Below, one piece after another: positions 18,731 to 23,293 of a stretch of 23,293 nucleotides of DNA. Every line of letters starts with the position of its first letter. Position 1 is the stretch's first letter. The position numbers and the translations under genes were made by a program. This stretch comes from Cyanobacteria bacterium K_DeepCast_35m_m2_023. Lineage in GTDB: Bacteria > Cyanobacteriota > Cyanobacteriia > PCC-6307 > Cyanobiaceae. The stretch is taken from NCBI GenBank assembly GCA_016882345.1, contig VGQR01000001.1:1-23293 (forward strand). The letters are read 5' to 3'. The notes below the pieces were generated by a model. It made no database searches. It saw only the letters and a list, made by a program, of their open reading frames with translations, and was not told the origin of the DNA.

Positions 18731-18779
18731 CGGCCGGGCCGCGGCGCAGACATGCTGAGTCTGCCGTAGTTATGGGTCC

Positions 18780-20097
18780 ATGCCGACCTCCCTTCCCCTC
18801 GACGCCCTCAGCCAGCCGGCGGTGTTCGCCGAAAGGCGTCATCGGTTCTTGGATGCCCTGGGGGGCGCGGCGGCGGTGATCCCGGCGGCACCTTTGGCAG
18901 TGCACCATGCCGACTGCGAATGGCCATTTCGCCAGAACAGCGATTTCTGGTACCTGACGGGCTTCGACGAGCCCGATGCGGTGGCGTTGTTTCTGCCGCA
19001 CCGGCCCGAGGGCGAGCGGTTTGTGTTGTTCGTGCAGCCACGCGAGGCCAGCGCCGAGGTGTGGCATGGGTTTCGCTGGGGCACTGAAGGCGCGGTCGAG
19101 CGTTTTGGCGCCGACATGGCCCATCCGATCGAGGACTTGGCCCAGCGTCTGGGCGACTACCTCAAGGGAGCCGAAGGCATTGCCTTTCGCGTTGGCAAGC
19201 ACCCCAAGGTTGAACCGCTGGTGATTGCGGCCTGGGCCGCCCAGCTCGACCGTGCACCCCGTCGGGGCCATGCCGCCCTGGGGCTGGTGGCGCCGGATCC
19301 GCTGCTGCATGAGCTGCGGCTGCGCAAACAACCTGAAGAACTCGAGCGGCTGCGCGAGGCGACCCGCATCTCGGCCGAGGCCCACGAGCTGGCACGTCAG
19401 GTGGCTCGGCCGGGTCTGCGCGAGCGCCAGGTGCAGGCCGTGATCGAGCAGCACTTTTTGGAGCAGGGGGCCCGTGGGCCGGCCTATGGCTCGATCGTGG
19501 CTGGCGGTGACAACGCTTGCGTGTTGCACTACACCGCCAACACCGCCCCACTGCACGATGGCGACCTGCTGTTGATCGATGCCGGCTGCAGCCTGCCCGA
19601 CTACTACAACGGCGACATCACGCGCACCTTCCCGGTCAATGGCCGTTTCACACCCGAGCAGAGGGCTCTGTACCAGCTGGTGCTGGATGCCCAGGAGGCT
19701 GCCGTGGCGTCGGTGCGGCCCGCGTTCACGGCCGAGGGGGTGCACGAGACCGCCTTGCGGGTGCTGCTGGCCGGATTGGTGGAACTGGGCCTGCTGCTGG
19801 GGGATGTCGACGGCCTGATCGAACAGGGGGCCTATCGACACCTGTACATGCACCGCACCGGCCATTGGCTGGGGCTCGATGTGCACGATGTGGGCGCCTA
19901 CCGCCTGGGCGAGCACCATGTGGCCCTCGAGCCCGGCATGGTCTTGACCGTCGAACCCGGTCTTTACGTCAGTGACCGCTTGCCCGTCCCCGAGGGGCAG
20001 CCGGAGATCGCCGAGCGCTGGAAGGGCATCGGCATCCGCATCGAAGACGATGTGGCGGTGACCGACCAGGGGCACGAGAATCTGACCGCTGCAGCGC

Positions 20098-20126
<29 letters not shown>
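18780..20126 (+). CDS. pepP: Xaa-Pro aminopeptidase (peptidase family M24B)
   Basis: A 448-residue enzyme that removes the N-terminal residue when proline follows. The N-terminal aminopeptidase P domain (RQNSDFWYLTGFDEPDAV at about 51-68) precedes the pita-bread catalytic domain. All five dinuclear metal ligands are seen: D267 (LLIDAG), D279 (YNGDITRTF), H362 (HRTGHWLGLDVHD), E392 (TVEPGLY) and E422 (RIEDD). The length is typical of PepP. The ATG at 18780 is the natural start. It is convergent with the HAD hydrolase gene; its last 29 bases overlap that gene's 3' end on the other strand. It is probably cytosolic, as no signal peptide is visible. Confidence 0.95.
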
Positions 20127-21458
<1,332 letters not shown>

Positions 21459-21493
21459 TCGCAGCGTTGTTGACTGTCTGTCCTGCCAACCGC

Positions 21494-21522
21494 CCCTGAC
21501 CCTCCCGGGTCAGGGTTTTTTT
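21494..21522 (+). terminator. Intrinsic terminator of the PSRP-3 gene
   Basis: CCCTGACCC (21494-21502) pairs perfectly with GGGTCAGGG (21507-21515), 9 bp with a TCCC loop, followed by seven Ts (21516-21522). It lies 36 bases after the PSRP-3 stop. Confidence 0.95.
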
Positions 21523-21562
21523 GTGGCTTCAGCACGGACGGCACCGTTCTGGCAAGAAGACC

Positions 21563-21592
21563 AAAAAAATCCCGGGCAGCGATGCCCGGGAT
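21563..21592 (-). terminator. Intrinsic terminator of the beta-epsilon ATP synthase operon
   Basis: Read on the minus strand, ATCCCGGGCA pairs with TGCCCGGGAT (10 bp, arms 21583-21592 and 21569-21578) around a TCGC loop, followed by Ts (As at 21563-21568 on the plus strand). It lies about 64 bases past the epsilon stop. It sits 40 bases from the PSRP-3 terminator, so the two converging transcripts are insulated by back-to-back hairpins. Confidence 0.95.
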
Positions 21593-21656
21593 TGGGGTTG
21601 TAACCAGGACAGCACCGTCGAAGCCTGGATCCGCTGGCGCTGGGATCGCTGGGCGA

Positions 21657-22067
21657 TCAGCTGGAGGCTTTGCTGGCCTGCAAGCGGGCCCTGGCCTGGG
21701 ACAGGGATTGCTGTGCTTTGACTTTTTCGGGGCTGCTGGGCTTGCCCTCGAAGGCTTTAACGGCTTGCTGGGCCTTCTCGAAGGCTGCCTCGGCTTGGCT
21801 GGCGTCGATGGTGCGACCCAGTTCAGCCGCGTTGACCAACACCGTGACGGCGTTGTCCTCCACTTCAGCAAACCCGCCCATCACGGCGATGGACGACCAG
21901 TTGTTGCCCTCACGGACCCGAACAACACCGCTATCGAGGGCGGACAGCATCGAGACGTGGCCGGTGAGAATCCCCAGTTGCCCAGTGGTGCTGGGCAGGA
22001 TCACTTCATCGGCAGCACCGTCAAAGATGCTCTGATCGGGAGCGAGTACGCGCAGAGTCAGGGTCAT
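21657..22067 (-). CDS. atpC: F0F1 ATP synthase subunit epsilon
   Basis: A 136-residue protein with the epsilon beta-sandwich N-terminus (LTLRVLAPDQSIFDGAADEV, PSTTGQLGILTGHVSMLSAL) and a C-terminal two-helix region (AFEKAQQAVKAFEG). It couples the rotor to the c-ring and inhibits ATP hydrolysis. The ATG at 22067 follows the beta stop by 5 bases, so the two genes are co-expressed, the usual cyanobacterial beta-epsilon pair kept separate from the large atp operon. In the cyanobacterial scheme it is named atpE; the symbol given is the E. coli one. Confidence 0.96.
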   Translation of the reverse strand: MTLTLRVLAPDQSIFDGAADEVILPSTTGQLGILTGHVSMLSALDSGVVRVREGNNWSSIAVMGGFAEVEDNAVTVLVNAAELGRTIDASQAEAAFEKAQQAVKAFEGKPSSPEKVKAQQSLSQARARLQASKASS

Positions 22068-22072
22068 GGCGA

Positions 22073-23293
<1,221 letters not shown>

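Noticed and set aside
17297..18769. 490-codon plus-strand frame opposite the GTPase gene
   Set aside because: The minus-strand GTPase has all G motifs; the plus frame is Gln/Gly-rich with no motif.

Overview
The window comes from a high-G+C picocyanobacterium of the marine/euryhaline Synechococcus-Cyanobium group (alpha-cyanobacteria). This rests on phycobilisome core genes (apcE, apcA), the cyanobacterial layout of the ATP synthase operon with separate b and b' subunits and Atp1, the cyanobacterial/plastid ribosomal protein PSRP-3/Ycf65, a DUF3326 protein, and a Nif11-leader peptide of the prochlorosin (ProcA) type. The assignment is from reading the proteins; no database search was run.

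Layout. (1) 1-3450, minus strand: the 5' end of apcA, a structured leader, an intrinsic terminator, and apcE. The apcE frame (1000 codons) is broken by two in-frame nonsense codons, TGA at 1126-1128 and TAG at 574-576. (2) 3620-10803, plus strand: a SAM-dependent methyltransferase, then atp1 and the genes for subunits a, c, b', b, delta, alpha and gamma, ending at a strong terminator. Strong hairpins flank the c-subunit gene. (3) 10880-13270, plus strand: a 2OG-Fe(II)-type oxygenase, a [2Fe-2S] ferredoxin, a 75-residue conserved-looking protein and a DUF3326 protein; the last three are joined by 4-base GTGA overlaps. (4) 13267-14379, minus strand: alanine dehydrogenase, tail to tail with the DUF3326 gene. 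(5) 14652-14975, plus strand: a lone lanthipeptide precursor gene of low G+C, with no modification enzyme in the window. (6) 15089-18730, minus strand: a compact GTPase-nadD-nadE operon for the last steps of NAD synthesis. (7) 18780-21522: a Xaa-Pro aminopeptidase (plus), a HAD hydrolase (minus) and the PSRP-3 gene (plus) with its terminator. (8) 21563-23293, minus strand: the epsilon and beta ATP synthase genes; beta runs off the window edge.

How the genes work together: the two atp clusters between them encode every F0F1 subunit, so the energy-coupling enzyme is complete apart from the cut beta gene. ApcE and ApcA belong to the phycobilisome core that feeds the photosystems. NadD and NadE act consecutively to make NAD. 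The most notable items are the doubly interrupted apcE, whose first stop leaves a two-repeat linker, and the orphan prochlorosin-like precursor with a five-cysteine, 32-residue core.
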